DNA of 64,000 bases from Muriiphilus sp048268845. Its GTDB lineage: Bacteria; Pseudomonadota; Alphaproteobacteria; Rhodobacterales; Rhodobacteraceae. The notes beneath the pieces are model-generated. The model was not told the DNA's origin and ran no database searches. It worked only from the letters and a program-made list of their open reading frames with translations. How positions within the stretch are numbered: the first letter of the stretch is position 1; the number at the start of each line of letters is the position of its first letter. The stretch lies in the NCBI GenBank assembly GCA_048268845.1, contig JBLWUQ010000009.1, forward strand, positions 67,152 through 131,151. The letters run 5' to 3'. Position numbers and translations under genes: made by a program. Positions 24,044 to 32,369 of this stretch are shown here, piece by piece.

Positions 24044-24387
24044 GGGTCAAGCTCTCCGGTCACGTCGACGGCATCCGAAATCGGCAGCACGATGTCCTCG
24101 CCGGGATAGGCGATCTGGTCGATCCGCCCGAATTGCTCGGGCGCCAGCGGCAACAGCCCCAGCCGGTCGAAATTGAGCTCGGCCAGGTCGTGCAGCCGGT
24201 CGGGGCGGTTGAGATAGGCCCATTCGGCGCGCAAGACCGCCAGTTCCTCGCGCATCCGGCCGATCTCGCGGTTAAGGCCCTCGACCTCGCCCAGCGCGGC
24301 CTGGGTCTTGTAGTTCTCGCCGTAAGCCCAATAGCCAAGCCCGATCACCGCGAGGGTGGAACAGACATAAACCAGCGAACGCATCAT
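24040..24387 (-). CDS. ftsL: Cell division protein FtsL
   Basis: A 115-residue bitopic protein. After a minimal N-terminus a membrane segment (SLVYVCSTLAVIGLGYWAYG) is followed by a periplasmic coiled coil with heptad-like leucines (ALGEVEGLNREIGRMREEL). This size, topology and position between rsmH and ftsI are diagnostic of FtsL, although sequence conservation in the family is low. It bridges FtsB and FtsQ to FtsWI at the division site. Two adjacent ATG codons could start it; the first is given. It starts five bases after the rsmH stop. Confidence 0.88.
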   Translation of the reverse strand: MMRSLVYVCSTLAVIGLGYWAYGENYKTQAALGEVEGLNREIGRMREELAVLRAEWAYLNRPDRLHDLAELNFDRLGLLPLAPEQFGRIDQIAYPGEDIVLPISDAVDVTGELDP

Positions 24388-24391
24388 CCTG

Positions 24392-25393
24392 TCAGCCTCG
24401 CATGACCGGGGCGGGAAGCCCCAGGTGTTCACGCGCCACCGGGTCGGCGGGCGCATCGGTTCGGGTCGCCACGCGCAGCCTTGAACTGCGGGCGCGCGGG
24501 TTGTCGCGAAGCTCGTCCTCGTCCGGGCCGATGGCACGGCGCGGCGTGAGCCTGAAACGCGGCGTTTCCTCGGCGCGTTCGGGGGCATAGCGGCTGCCGC
24601 CACCGCCCTCGGAGGCGGCAAGGTGCAGGTAGCGCTTGACCACCCGGTCCTCGAGCGAATGGAACGTCACGACCGCCAGCCGCCCGCCGGGCTTCAACGC
24701 CCGCTCGGCCGCTTCCAGCCCGGCGACCAACTGGCCGAACTCGTCGTTCACCGCGATGCGGATCGCCTGAAAGCTGCGCGTCGCGGGATGGCTCTGGCCG
24801 GGCTTGGAGCGGGGAAGCTGGCGCGTCACGGTCTCGGCCAGTTGCAGCGTGGTCTCGTAGGGCGTGGTGGCACGGGCGCGCACGATGGCGCGGGCGATCC
24901 GGCGCGCGGCACGCTCCTCGCCGTAGTGGTAAAGGATATCGGCCAGATCGTCCTCGTCGGCGGTGTTGACCAGATCGGCGGCGGACGGCCCCGACCGGCT
25001 CATCCGCATGTCGAGCGGGCCGTCGCGCATGAAGGAAAAGCCGCGCTCGGCTTCGTCAAGCTGCATCGACGACACGCCAAGGTCGAGCACGACGCCATCG
25101 ACCGGCCCGCCGGCGATCCTGTCCAGTTCGGAAAACGTGCCCTCGACCAGCTTCAAACGGTCGCCATAAACCCCGGCCCAGTCCTTCGCCAGCGCAAACA
25201 CACTGGGGTCGCGGTCGATGCCGATGACCGTGTCGGCCCCCGCCTCGAGCAACCCGCGCGCATAGCCGCCCGCCCCGAAGGTGCCATCGACCCAGATGCC
25301 GGTCACAGGTGCCACCGCCGCCAGCAGGGGACGCAGCAGGACGGGGATATGCGGGTCGGTCGGTTTTGCGGGGGTGCGTGCGTCAGCCGACAT
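24392..25393 (-). CDS. rsmH: 16S rRNA C1402 N4-methyltransferase RsmH
   Basis: A 333-residue protein with the family motifs HIPVLLRPLL and WVDGTFGAGGYARGLL (SAM-binding loop), VVLDLGVSSMQLDEAERGFSF and the terminal LRVATR stretch. It methylates the exocyclic nitrogen of C1402 in the 30S decoding centre. The ATG at 25393 overlaps the mraZ stop (ATGA); a GTG one codon earlier is unlikely. Its place as second gene of dcw is the conserved one. Confidence 0.96.
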   Translation of the reverse strand: MSADARTPAKPTDPHIPVLLRPLLAAVAPVTGIWVDGTFGAGGYARGLLEAGADTVIGIDRDPSVFALAKDWAGVYGDRLKLVEGTFSELDRIAGGPVDGVVLDLGVSSMQLDEAERGFSFMRDGPLDMRMSRSGPSAADLVNTADEDDLADILYHYGEERAARRIARAIVRARATTPYETTLQLAETVTRQLPRSKPGQSHPATRSFQAIRIAVNDEFGQLVAGLEAAERALKPGGRLAVVTFHSLEDRVVKRYLHLAASEGGGGSRYAPERAEETPRFRLTPRRAIGPDEDELRDNPRARSSRLRVATRTDAPADPVAREHLGLPAPVMRG

Positions 25394-25899
25394 CACGCGT
25401 CCCCGTCGTCACCGGGAAGCAGCGCCAGCGGATCGAAATCCTCGGGCATGTCGTCAAGCCACTGCTCGACGTTGCGACGCTCGACCTGTTCGTAGGTCTC
25501 GGGATTCCAGATCTGGAAGGTGTCGCCGGTGGCGATGAAATAGGCCTCGCCCTCCAGCCCGATCTTCTGGCGCAGCTTGGCCGGAAGCACCAGCCGTCCG
25601 GTCTCGTCCACCGAGGTCGGGTGCGACTGGCCATGAAACAGGTGTTGCAGCCGGCGCCGGTCGACCGAGCCGCGCGGCATCTTGCCGATCCTGCGGTCGA
25701 CGTCGTCCATCGCCTCCATCGTGTAACATTCAAGGTATTTGCGGCGGTGGTCGCCATAGACGATGACAAGGTCGGGGTTCAGGCCATCGGTCCAGTCCGG
25801 GTCGCCGGCCTCGAGCACACGGCGAAACAGGGCCGGGATCGACACCCTGCCCTTCGCGTCCACCTTGTGGAGCCCTTCGCCTCTGAATACCCTGGCCAC
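25393..25899 (-). CDS. mraZ: Transcriptional regulator MraZ
   Basis: A 168-residue protein with two SpoVT/AbrB-like halves: residues 1 to about 80 (VDAKGRVSIPALFR) and about 80 to 150 (VDETGRLVLPAKLRQKIG). Each has the family DxxGR core. It forms a ring-shaped DNA-binding oligomer and represses its own dcw promoter in enterobacteria. It is slightly longer than the enterobacterial protein, owing to an acidic C-terminal tail ending PGDDGDA, as is common in this group. It is the first gene of the block. Confidence 0.96.
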   Translation of the reverse strand: MARVFRGEGLHKVDAKGRVSIPALFRRVLEAGDPDWTDGLNPDLVIVYGDHRRKYLECYTMEAMDDVDRRIGKMPRGSVDRRRLQHLFHGQSHPTSVDETGRLVLPAKLRQKIGLEGEAYFIATGDTFQIWNPETYEQVERRNVEQWLDDMPEDFDPLALLPGDDGDA

Positions 25900-26507
25900 T
25901 TTGCGCGGCTCCTGTCTGTCCCTCGTTTGTCGCCCGTCTTAACGAAAACGGCGGATTGAGCTGCTGCCACTGCCCAATCCGCCGCCCTCGTCCCATCTCT
26001 GGGTTCGTCCGATCGCAGTCGCCACCTGGGGGGATGTCTGCTCGCGAGTGCGTCGGATCTCTCTTTTTCAGATGAAGCCGGATGCCTGTATGAAACCTGA
26101 CTTGGGAGATGTTTCGGGGTCTTGCTGCCCCTTCGTCCCGTCCTCATCTTGGTAATAGGGATGACATGGGATTTCATGGTAATCAACACCTTTTTACGGC
26201 TCGAGAGCACAAGATGCGGGATTGGTCGCCGTCCGGACACAACAGGTTGTGCCTCGATCGGCTGATTTTTGCCTATACCTAGCGGAAGATCAGTCGCACC
26301 AACACCACATATAGCGATGCAGGTGCAGCAGGAATCCGGCCCATGATTTCTCGAAAAAAATCGCTTTCCGGCCCGGATCAGCGGCAAAATGGACCGTATC
26401 CCGACGCCTCCAGCGCCAGAATCACGCGATGATTCGGCGAGTCACCCGACTCAGCCCATGATTTCCCATGGCCCGTGCCGTCCCGTCCCATGACGTCCCG
26501 AATCCGG
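25900..26507 (-). promoter_or_regulatory. dcw promoter and leader region upstream of mraZ
   Basis: This 608-base gap holds no convincing gene. Near mraZ an inverted repeat (GGCGGATTG at 25950-25958 with CAATCCGCC at 25975-25983) is followed on the minus strand by GTTTTCGTT, like a weak terminator or attenuator about 50 bases before the ATG. TGGG elements that might be MraZ boxes occur on the minus strand, including a pair spaced 10 bases apart near 26455-26470. GCCCATGATTTC is directly repeated at 26339 and 26454. I see no unambiguous -35/-10 pair. Confidence 0.4.
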
Positions 26508-26963
26508 TCAGGCGCCGCGATAGGCCGCCTCGAGCGCCGCGATGTCGATCTTCGACATGCCCAGCATCGCCTCGGTCGCGCGCCGCGCCCCCTCGGGGTC
26601 CGGCCCGCCCACCGTCGCCATCAGTTGCCGGGGCACCACCTGCCAGCTCACGCCGAACCGGTCGACGCACCAGGCACAACGGCTCTCGGCGCCGCCACCC
26701 GCGATCAAAGCCGCCCACAGCCGGTCGGTCTCGGCCTGATCCTCGGTCATCACCTGGATCGAGGCGGCAGGGGTATGGGTATAATGCGGCCCGCCGTTCA
26801 GCGCCTGATAGGGCGTGCCGGCCAGCGTGAAGTCGATCACCACCGGCGGATGGTCAGGGTCGACCCGCCTCTCGACCCGCGATCCGGGGATCAGGCCGGT
26901 ATAGAACCGGACAGCCTCGACGTGGTTGCCGTCGAACCAAAGACAGGTGCGGACCTTCGCCAT
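26508..26963 (-). CDS. VOC-family (PhnB/glyoxalase-like) protein
   Basis: A 151-residue protein of the VOC superfamily, PhnB-like (3-demethylubiquinone methyltransferase-type) subgroup. Motifs are RTCLWFDGNHVEAVRFYTG, FTLAGTPYQALNGGP and WCVDRFGVSWQVVPRQL. Metal-ligand positions usual in active glyoxalases are incomplete, so catalysis is doubtful. The ATG at 26963 has GGAGG five bases upstream. It is a lone gene between the ornithine decarboxylase terminator and the dcw promoter region. Function is not known. Confidence 0.82.
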   Translation of the reverse strand: MAKVRTCLWFDGNHVEAVRFYTGLIPGSRVERRVDPDHPPVVIDFTLAGTPYQALNGGPHYTHTPAASIQVMTEDQAETDRLWAALIAGGGAESRCAWCVDRFGVSWQVVPRQLMATVGGPDPEGARRATEAMLGMSKIDIAALEAAYRGA

Positions 26964-27028
26964 GACAGCCTCCCTCGCGTCAGGTTTTCCATGAAACCAC
27001 CGCCGCGCCACGGGTCAAGCCCTGGCCT

Positions 27029-27083
27029 GTCTTTGCTCGGTAAATACCTCGGGAGGGGTTCGGGGAGGGCAGCGCCCTCCCCG
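27029..27083. repeat. Palindrome plus 24-base shared repeat after the decarboxylase gene
   Basis: CGGGGAGGGC/GCCCTCCCCG (27061-27083) is a perfect 10-base stem that begins 30 bases after the decarboxylase stop and probably terminates it. Next to it, 27029-27052 matches 18193-18216 at 22 of 24 bases in inverted orientation. Both copies adjoin a GC-rich palindrome, so this looks like a dispersed intergenic repeat family. Confidence 0.6.
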
Positions 27084-27112
27084 TCCGGTCGCCCGCAACG
27101 CGGGCGAAACCG

Positions 27113-28270
27113 TCAGAGCACGATCACGTCGAGCGGCGGGAAGCCGTTGAACCCGACCGAGGAATACGCCGAGGTATAGGCGCCGGTATTGCGGATCACC
27201 ACCCGGTCGCCCGCCTTCAGCGTCATCGGCAGCATCACCGGGCGCTTCTCATACAGCACATCCGCCGAGTCGCAGGACGGCCCGGCCATGATGCAGGGCC
27301 CCATCGCGTCATGGTCGCGCGGCGTGGTGAACTGGTAGCGGATCGCCTCGCCCTCGGTTTCGGCCAGACCGGAAAAGCGGCCGATGTCGAGATAGACCCA
27401 GCGATGCGTGTCGTCGACGGATTTCCGCGACACCAGAACCACCTCGGCCAGGATCACCCCGGCCTCGGCCACCATGCCGCGCCCCGGCTCGGCCATCACG
27501 CGCGGCACGTTGCCGAAACGCTCGGTCACAAGCGCCATCACGCGCGCGGCATAGCTGGTCGGCGTGTCGATCGGATCGCCGTAGAACGCCGGAAAACCGC
27601 CGCCGATGTTCAGCACGGTCGGCGCGTAGCCCGCCGCCTGAAGCCCGCGCCAGATCCCGGCGACATGGTCGAGCACGCCGGTCCACATCTCGGCCCGGCG
27701 GGTCTGCGAGCCGACATGGAACGACAGCCCCACCGGGCGCAGGCCCAGCGCCACGGCGCGCGCGAACAGCTCCGGCACCATGGTGTCACGGCAGCCGAAC
27801 TTGCGCGACAGCGGCCAGTCGGCCTCGGAGTTTTCCACCAGCACGCGGATATAGACCTCGGCCCCCGGCGCGTGCTCGGCGATCTTCTCGAGCTCTTCCT
27901 CGGCATCGGCGGCGAACAGGGTCACACCCGCCTGATGCGCAAACGCGATGTCGCCGACCTTCTTGACAGTGTTGCCGAAGGAAATATGCGCGGGGTCAGC
28001 GCCCTGCGACAGGCACAGCTCGACCTCGCCGCGCGAGGCGGCGTCGAAACGCGAGCCCAGCGCCACCAGCCGCTCGATGATCTCGCGCGTCGGGTTGGCC
28101 TTCACGGCATAGTGGATATGGGCAAAGCCAAGCCCGGCCTTCAGCGCGCGGTATTGACCGGCGACGCGCTCGATGTCGAGCACCAGCGTCGGACGATCCA
28201 CGACGGCGGTGGCGGCGAAGGCGTCAAGGCGGGAGGACGGCGCAAAGGCGCCCTGTGCAACGTAGGTCAT
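27113..28270 (-). CDS. Ornithine decarboxylase-like type III PLP enzyme
   Basis: A 385-residue decarboxylase of the eukaryote-like (alanine-racemase fold) group. The PLP lysine is Lys58 in HYAVKANP. Further family motifs are SFHVGSQ, the phosphate-binding NIGGGFPAFY, EPGRGMVAEAG and the active-site CDSAD near residue 320. It converts L-ornithine, and perhaps lysine, to putrescine or cadaverine in the cytoplasm. The start was placed at 28270 because GGAG lies six bases upstream; a TTG and an ATG just before are poorer. It is preceded by a structured leader with an upstream ORF, and followed by a strong palindrome. Confidence 0.92.
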   Translation of the reverse strand: MTYVAQGAFAPSSRLDAFAATAVVDRPTLVLDIERVAGQYRALKAGLGFAHIHYAVKANPTREIIERLVALGSRFDAASRGEVELCLSQGADPAHISFGNTVKKVGDIAFAHQAGVTLFAADAEEELEKIAEHAPGAEVYIRVLVENSEADWPLSRKFGCRDTMVPELFARAVALGLRPVGLSFHVGSQTRRAEMWTGVLDHVAGIWRGLQAAGYAPTVLNIGGGFPAFYGDPIDTPTSYAARVMALVTERFGNVPRVMAEPGRGMVAEAGVILAEVVLVSRKSVDDTHRWVYLDIGRFSGLAETEGEAIRYQFTTPRDHDAMGPCIMAGPSCDSADVLYEKRPVMLPMTLKAGDRVVIRNTGAYTSAYSSVGFNGFPPLDVIVL

Positions 28271-28275
28271 CTGCA

Positions 28276-28315
28276 TCTCCAACAGACAGGGGAAAACCCC
28301 AAGGTTCCAAGGAGA
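28276..28315 (-). ncRNA. Stem masking the decarboxylase ribosome site (speF-leader-like)
   Basis: In the transcript UCUCC (28311-28315) can pair with GGAGA (28276-28280), which contains the Shine-Dalgarno of the decarboxylase gene. Inside, GGGG-UUUU-CCCC (28289-28300) forms a compact hairpin. Such sequestration implies translational control. A conserved speF leader element is known upstream of ornithine decarboxylase genes in alphaproteobacteria, and this position fits, but I could not compare it with the Rfam model. Confidence 0.45.
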
Positions 28316-28317
28316 CG

Positions 28318-28389
28318 TTACCGTCGCTGCATAAACGCGAGCCGGGAGGCGTGGCCAGAGGCGCGTGCGTTGGCGTCTTGAAACGCCAT
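28318..28389 (-). CDS. Possible 23-residue leader peptide of the decarboxylase gene
   Basis: An ATG at 28389 opens a 23-codon frame whose TAA (28318-28320) lies three bases before the arm that can mask the decarboxylase ribosome site. The peptide ends RLAFMQRR and is rich in arginine. A GGCGT/ACGCC hairpin covers its first codons. No good Shine-Dalgarno precedes the ATG, which weakens the case. By analogy with the E. coli SpeFL peptide, a ribosome stalled at the end of this frame would block the masking arm. This is inference from position only. Confidence 0.35.
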   Translation of the reverse strand: MAFQDANARASGHASRLAFMQRR

Positions 28390-28535
28390 GTGGGATATCT
28401 TGCGATTCCGATCAAGCACTATTTTCAGGCCAGCCGAATTTTTTTCCGTCCCGCGCCAAAACCGGCGCATCGCCCGGCCGTTTCCGCTGCGGGACCGGCG
28501 AGAGGGCGGAGCATTTCTCCGGAACGAAGCCCCGA

Positions 28536-28570
28536 CGAAAAGGCCCCGCCGTCGCCAGCGGGGCCTTTCG
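28536..28570 (-). terminator. Intrinsic terminator after pntB
   Basis: AAAGGCCCCGC (28539-28549) pairs with GCGGGGCCTTT (28558-28568). On the minus strand the stem ends in CCTTTTCG, starting 17 bases after the pntB stop. Confidence 0.8.
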
Positions 28571-28585
28571 TTGTCTTGCCGCCCC

Positions 28586-30019
28586 TCAGTCCAGCAGCGG
28601 GATCAGGCTGTCCATCGAGGCTTTCGCGTCGCCATAGAACATCCGCGTGTTGTCCTTGTAGAACAGCGGGTTCTCGATGCCGGAATAGCCGGTGCCCTGG
28701 CCGCGCTTGGACACGAACACCTGCTTGGCCTTCCACACCTCCAGCACCGGCATGCCGGCGATGGGCGAGTTCGGGTCGTCCTGGGCGGCCGGGTTCACGA
28801 TGTCGTTGGAGCCGATCACGATCACCACGTCGGTCTTGGGCAGATCGTCGTTGATCTCGTCCATCTCCAGCACGATGTCATAGGGCACCTTGGCCTCGGC
28901 CAGGAGCACGTTCATGTGCCCCGGCAGACGCCCCGCGACCGGGTGGATGCCGAAGCGCACGTTCTTGCCCCTTGCGCGCAGCTTCTTGGTCAGGTCCGCC
29001 ACCGCGTTCTGCGCCTGGGCCACCGCCATGCCGTAGCCCGGCACGATGACGACGCTGTCGGCGTCGTTCAGCGCGGCCGCGACGCCATCGGCGTCGATGG
29101 CGATCTGTTCGCCCTCGATCGCCATCTGCTCGCCCTGCGGGCCGCCGAAGCCGCCGAGGATCACCGAGATGAAGGATCGGTTCATCGCCACGCACATGAT
29201 GTAACTCAGGATCGCACCGGACGAGCCGACCAGCGCGCCGACCACGATCAACAGGTCATTGCCCAGCGAGAAACCGATCGCCGCAGCGGCCCAGCCCGAG
29301 TAGGAGTTGAGCATCGAGACCACCACCGGCATGTCGGCGCCGCCGATGCCCATGATCAGGTGATAGCCGATGAAGAACGCAAGCAGCGTCATCAGGATCA
29401 GCGTCCAGATGCCGGAGCCGTTGAGATACATGATCAGCAGCACCAGCGAGCCCAGCGCCGCACCCGCGTTCAGCGCGTGACCGCCCGGCAGCTTGACCGC
29501 CGCGGAGGTGAGTTTGCCCGCGAGCTTGCCGAAGGCGATCACCGAGCCGGTGAAGGTCACCGCGCCAATGAACACGCCCAGGAACAGCTCGACCCGCAGG
29601 ATCGACTGCTCGACCGCGTCCTTCTTGGCGACCGTGGCGGCAAAGCCGTCAAGCGCCTGTCTCGCCACCTCGTCCATCCCCAGCACGCGGGTCAGTTCGA
29701 GGTCGGCGTTGAAGCCCACGAAGACGGCGGCGAGGCCGACCAGCGAGTGCATGGCCGCGACCAGTTGCGGCATCTCGGTCATCTGCACGCGCCGGGCGAT
29801 GTAGGTGCCGATCATGCCCCCGCCGAGGATCAGCGCCAGCGACAGCGGCCAAAGGCCCGAGCCGGGGCCGAGCAGGGTGGCGAAGATCGCCAGCGCCATG
29901 CCGACGATGCCATACCAGACCGCGCGCTTGGCGCTTTCCTGCCCCGACAACCCGCCGAGCGAGAGGATGAAGAGGACGGCCGCGACGATATAGGCGGCGG
30001 TGGTGAATCCGGTTTCCAT
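28586..30019 (-). CDS. pntB: Proton-translocating transhydrogenase subunit beta PntB
   Basis: A 477-residue protein. The N-terminal two-thirds is a multi-span membrane domain (dII). The C-terminal NADP(H)-binding domain (dIII, from about residue 300) contains VVIVPGYGMAVAQAQ, the FGIHPVAGRLPGHMNVLLAE stretch and VIGSNDIVNPAA. Together with PntA it couples proton entry to reduction of NADP+ by NADH at the inner membrane. It starts 15 bases after the pntA stop and ends in an intrinsic terminator. Length is standard. Confidence 0.96.
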   Translation of the reverse strand: METGFTTAAYIVAAVLFILSLGGLSGQESAKRAVWYGIVGMALAIFATLLGPGSGLWPLSLALILGGGMIGTYIARRVQMTEMPQLVAAMHSLVGLAAVFVGFNADLELTRVLGMDEVARQALDGFAATVAKKDAVEQSILRVELFLGVFIGAVTFTGSVIAFGKLAGKLTSAAVKLPGGHALNAGAALGSLVLLIMYLNGSGIWTLILMTLLAFFIGYHLIMGIGGADMPVVVSMLNSYSGWAAAAIGFSLGNDLLIVVGALVGSSGAILSYIMCVAMNRSFISVILGGFGGPQGEQMAIEGEQIAIDADGVAAALNDADSVVIVPGYGMAVAQAQNAVADLTKKLRARGKNVRFGIHPVAGRLPGHMNVLLAEAKVPYDIVLEMDEINDDLPKTDVVIVIGSNDIVNPAAQDDPNSPIAGMPVLEVWKAKQVFVSKRGQGTGYSGIENPLFYKDNTRMFYGDAKASMDSLIPLLD

Positions 30020-30034
30020 TGCCCTGCCCTCTCT

Positions 30035-31609
30035 TTATGATTTCTGGAACATGGCGAGCATGCGCCGGGTGACGAGAAAGCCGCCGAAGATGTTGATCCC
30101 GGCCATGAACACCGAGATCGCGGCGAGGATCATCACCAGCGGCGCACCCGATCCGATCTGCAACAGCGCCCCGACGATGATGATCGACGAGATCGCGTTG
30201 GTGACCGCCATCAGGGGCGTATGCAGCGCGTGGCTGACGTTCCAGATCACCTGGAAGCCGATGAACACCGCCAGCACGAAGACGATGAAATGCTGCATGA
30301 AGCTGGCCGGCGCGATCAGCCCGACGCCGAGCAGCAGCAGACCGCCGATGGCCAGCAGGCTGACCTGCCGCCGGGTCTGGGCCTTGAACACGGCCACTTC
30401 CTGGGCACGTCTTTCTTCCGGGGTCAGGGTCTTGACCTCGGTGGCCCTGGGCTTGGCGGCGATGGCCTGCACCTTGGGCGGCGGTGGCGGGAAGGTGATC
30501 TCGCCCTGATAGGTCACGGTCGCGCCGCGGATCACGTCGTCTTCCATGTCGTGATTGATCTTGCCGTCCTTGCCGGGGGTCAGATCGCTGAGCATGTGGC
30601 GCACGTTGTTGGAATAGAGCGTCGAGGCCTGCGCCGCCATCCGGCTGGGAAAGTCGGTATAGCCGATGATGGTGACGCCATTTTCGGTCACGATCTTCTC
30701 ATCGGGCACGGTCAGCTTGCAGTTGCCGCCCTTCTCGGCCGCCAGATCGACGATCACCGAACCCGGTTTCATCGCCGCCACCATGTCCTCGGTCCACAGC
30801 TCCGGCGCTTCGCGGTTGGGGATCAGCGCGGTGGTGATGACGATGTCCATCTCGGGGGCAAGCTCGCGGAACTTGGCCAGTTGCGCCTCGCGGAACTCGG
30901 GCGAGGACACGGAGGCATAGCCGCCGGTGGCGGACCCGTCGGTCTGTTCCTCCTCGAAGTCGAGATAGACGAACTGGGCACCCATCGATTCGACCTGTTC
31001 GGCCACTTCCGGGCGCACGTCGAAGGCATAGGTGATCGCGCCCAGCGAGGTCGAGGTGCCGATCGCCGCCAGCCCCGCAACACCGGCGCCGACCACCAGG
31101 ACCTTGGCCGGGGGCACCTTGCCCGCCGCCGTCACCTGCCCGGTGAAGAAGCGGCCGAAGTTGTTGCCCGCCTCGATCACCGCGCGGTAGCCCGCGATAT
31201 TGGCCATCGAGGACAGCGCGTCCATCTTCTGCGCGCGCGAGATGCGCGGCACCATTTCCATGGCGATGACGTTGGCGCCCTTCTCCCTGGCAAGCTCAAG
31301 CCCCTCGGCATTGCCGCCGGGGTTGAAGAAGGTGATCAGCGTCTTGTCCTTGGTCAGACGCTTGAGCTCGGCCTCGGTCGGGACCCGGACCTTGGCGATC
31401 ACGTCGGCGTCTTTCCACAGGCTTGCGGCGGTCTTGACGATGGTCACGCCCGCCGCCTCGTAATCCGCGTCGGAGAACCCGGCGGCGGCACCCGCTCCGG
31501 CCTGGATCAGGCACTCATGGCCCAGTTTTTGCAGCATAACAGCCGATTCCGGGGTCATCGCGACCCTGTTCTCGCCGGCTTCCACTTCCTTAGGAACCCC
31601 GATTTTCAC
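30035..31609 (-). CDS. pntA: Proton-translocating transhydrogenase subunit alpha PntA
   Basis: A 524-residue single-chain alpha subunit. The NAD(H)-binding dI domain begins KIGVPKEVEAGENRVAMTP and carries the VGAGVAGLAAI dinucleotide fold. A linker leads to four C-terminal membrane segments. Some alphaproteobacteria split this subunit in two; here it is fused. A GTG at 31609 was chosen as start because GGAGG lies nine bases upstream and it gives the normal N-terminus; the longer frame adds unrelated residues. It forms a two-gene operon with pntB. Confidence 0.95.
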   Translation of the reverse strand: MKIGVPKEVEAGENRVAMTPESAVMLQKLGHECLIQAGAGAAAGFSDADYEAAGVTIVKTAASLWKDADVIAKVRVPTEAELKRLTKDKTLITFFNPGGNAEGLELAREKGANVIAMEMVPRISRAQKMDALSSMANIAGYRAVIEAGNNFGRFFTGQVTAAGKVPPAKVLVVGAGVAGLAAIGTSTSLGAITYAFDVRPEVAEQVESMGAQFVYLDFEEEQTDGSATGGYASVSSPEFREAQLAKFRELAPEMDIVITTALIPNREAPELWTEDMVAAMKPGSVIVDLAAEKGGNCKLTVPDEKIVTENGVTIIGYTDFPSRMAAQASTLYSNNVRHMLSDLTPGKDGKINHDMEDDVIRGATVTYQGEITFPPPPPKVQAIAAKPRATEVKTLTPEERRAQEVAVFKAQTRRQVSLLAIGGLLLLGVGLIAPASFMQHFIVFVLAVFIGFQVIWNVSHALHTPLMAVTNAISSIIIVGALLQIGSGAPLVMILAAISVFMAGINIFGGFLVTRRMLAMFQKS

Positions 31610-31745
31610 GTTCCAAGTCCTCCGTTCCACATCCGTCGCCGCCACCTCTGCCGGGGCGGTCTCAGGTTCTCCTTAGTGCACCGCGCAAGGCGATACGATC
31701 AAAACCGTGAGGCTTGCGACCTTTTTTCCGATTCTCGAAATCCGG

Positions 31746-32192
31746 TCAAATCCATCTGCGGGTTTCGTCGAACCACTCGCGTGCATCCTCGCCGAATGTC
31801 GCGACCAGCCGTGATTCTTCGCCACGGATGAAGCGCACCGTGATGATCCACATGAACAGCGGCACCAGAACGAGCGCGGGCAGCACGTCCCACCAGAGCA
31901 CCGCCCCGGCCAGGACCAGCACATCGCCCAGATAGATCGGGTTGCGGCTGATCCGGTAGATGCCGCCGCGCGCCAGCGCCGAGGGGGTCTTGTGCGGGAT
32001 GAAGGTGGTGCGCTGGCGGATAAGCTCGGCCGCGCCCAGAACCATCAGGGCGAACCCCGCCAGCACCATCGCCGCGCCGACCACGCGCACCGTCAGCATC
32101 CCGGTCGCCAGCCCCGGCACCAGCCGGTCAAGCCCCCAAGCCAGCAACAGGCCCAGCCCAAGCCAGACCGGTGGCAAATCCAGCCATCGCAT
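31746..32192 (-). CDS. Isoprenylcysteine methyltransferase-like membrane protein
   Basis: A 148-residue protein with four to five hydrophobic segments, of the ICMT/phospholipid-methyltransferase (PEMT-like) superfamily. The C-terminal signature GGIYRISRNPIYLGDVLVLAG and RFIRGEESRLVATFG form the SAM-binding part. Bacterial members are often of unknown substrate, with small thiols, lipids and prenylated molecules proposed. The start at 32192 gives the full first membrane segment, but the ribosome site is weak. It is a lone gene divergent from the SDR gene. Confidence 0.8.
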   Translation of the reverse strand: MRWLDLPPVWLGLGLLLAWGLDRLVPGLATGMLTVRVVGAAMVLAGFALMVLGAAELIRQRTTFIPHKTPSALARGGIYRISRNPIYLGDVLVLAGAVLWWDVLPALVLVPLFMWIITVRFIRGEESRLVATFGEDAREWFDETRRWI

Positions 32193-32369
32193 CACCCGAT
32201 TATCCCTTCGCGCAACAATCTTTCCCGGAGCGCGCAGTATCGCGATGATCCTTGTCGATGCAATCCCCGATTTGAGCGCAATCCGCTCCAATCCGCCGCC
32301 TGTCCGACAAGGCGCTTGCAGCCAGGCGTCGGGCGGGTAGCGTTGCGGCATGGCGAACGGGAGGCAGAG

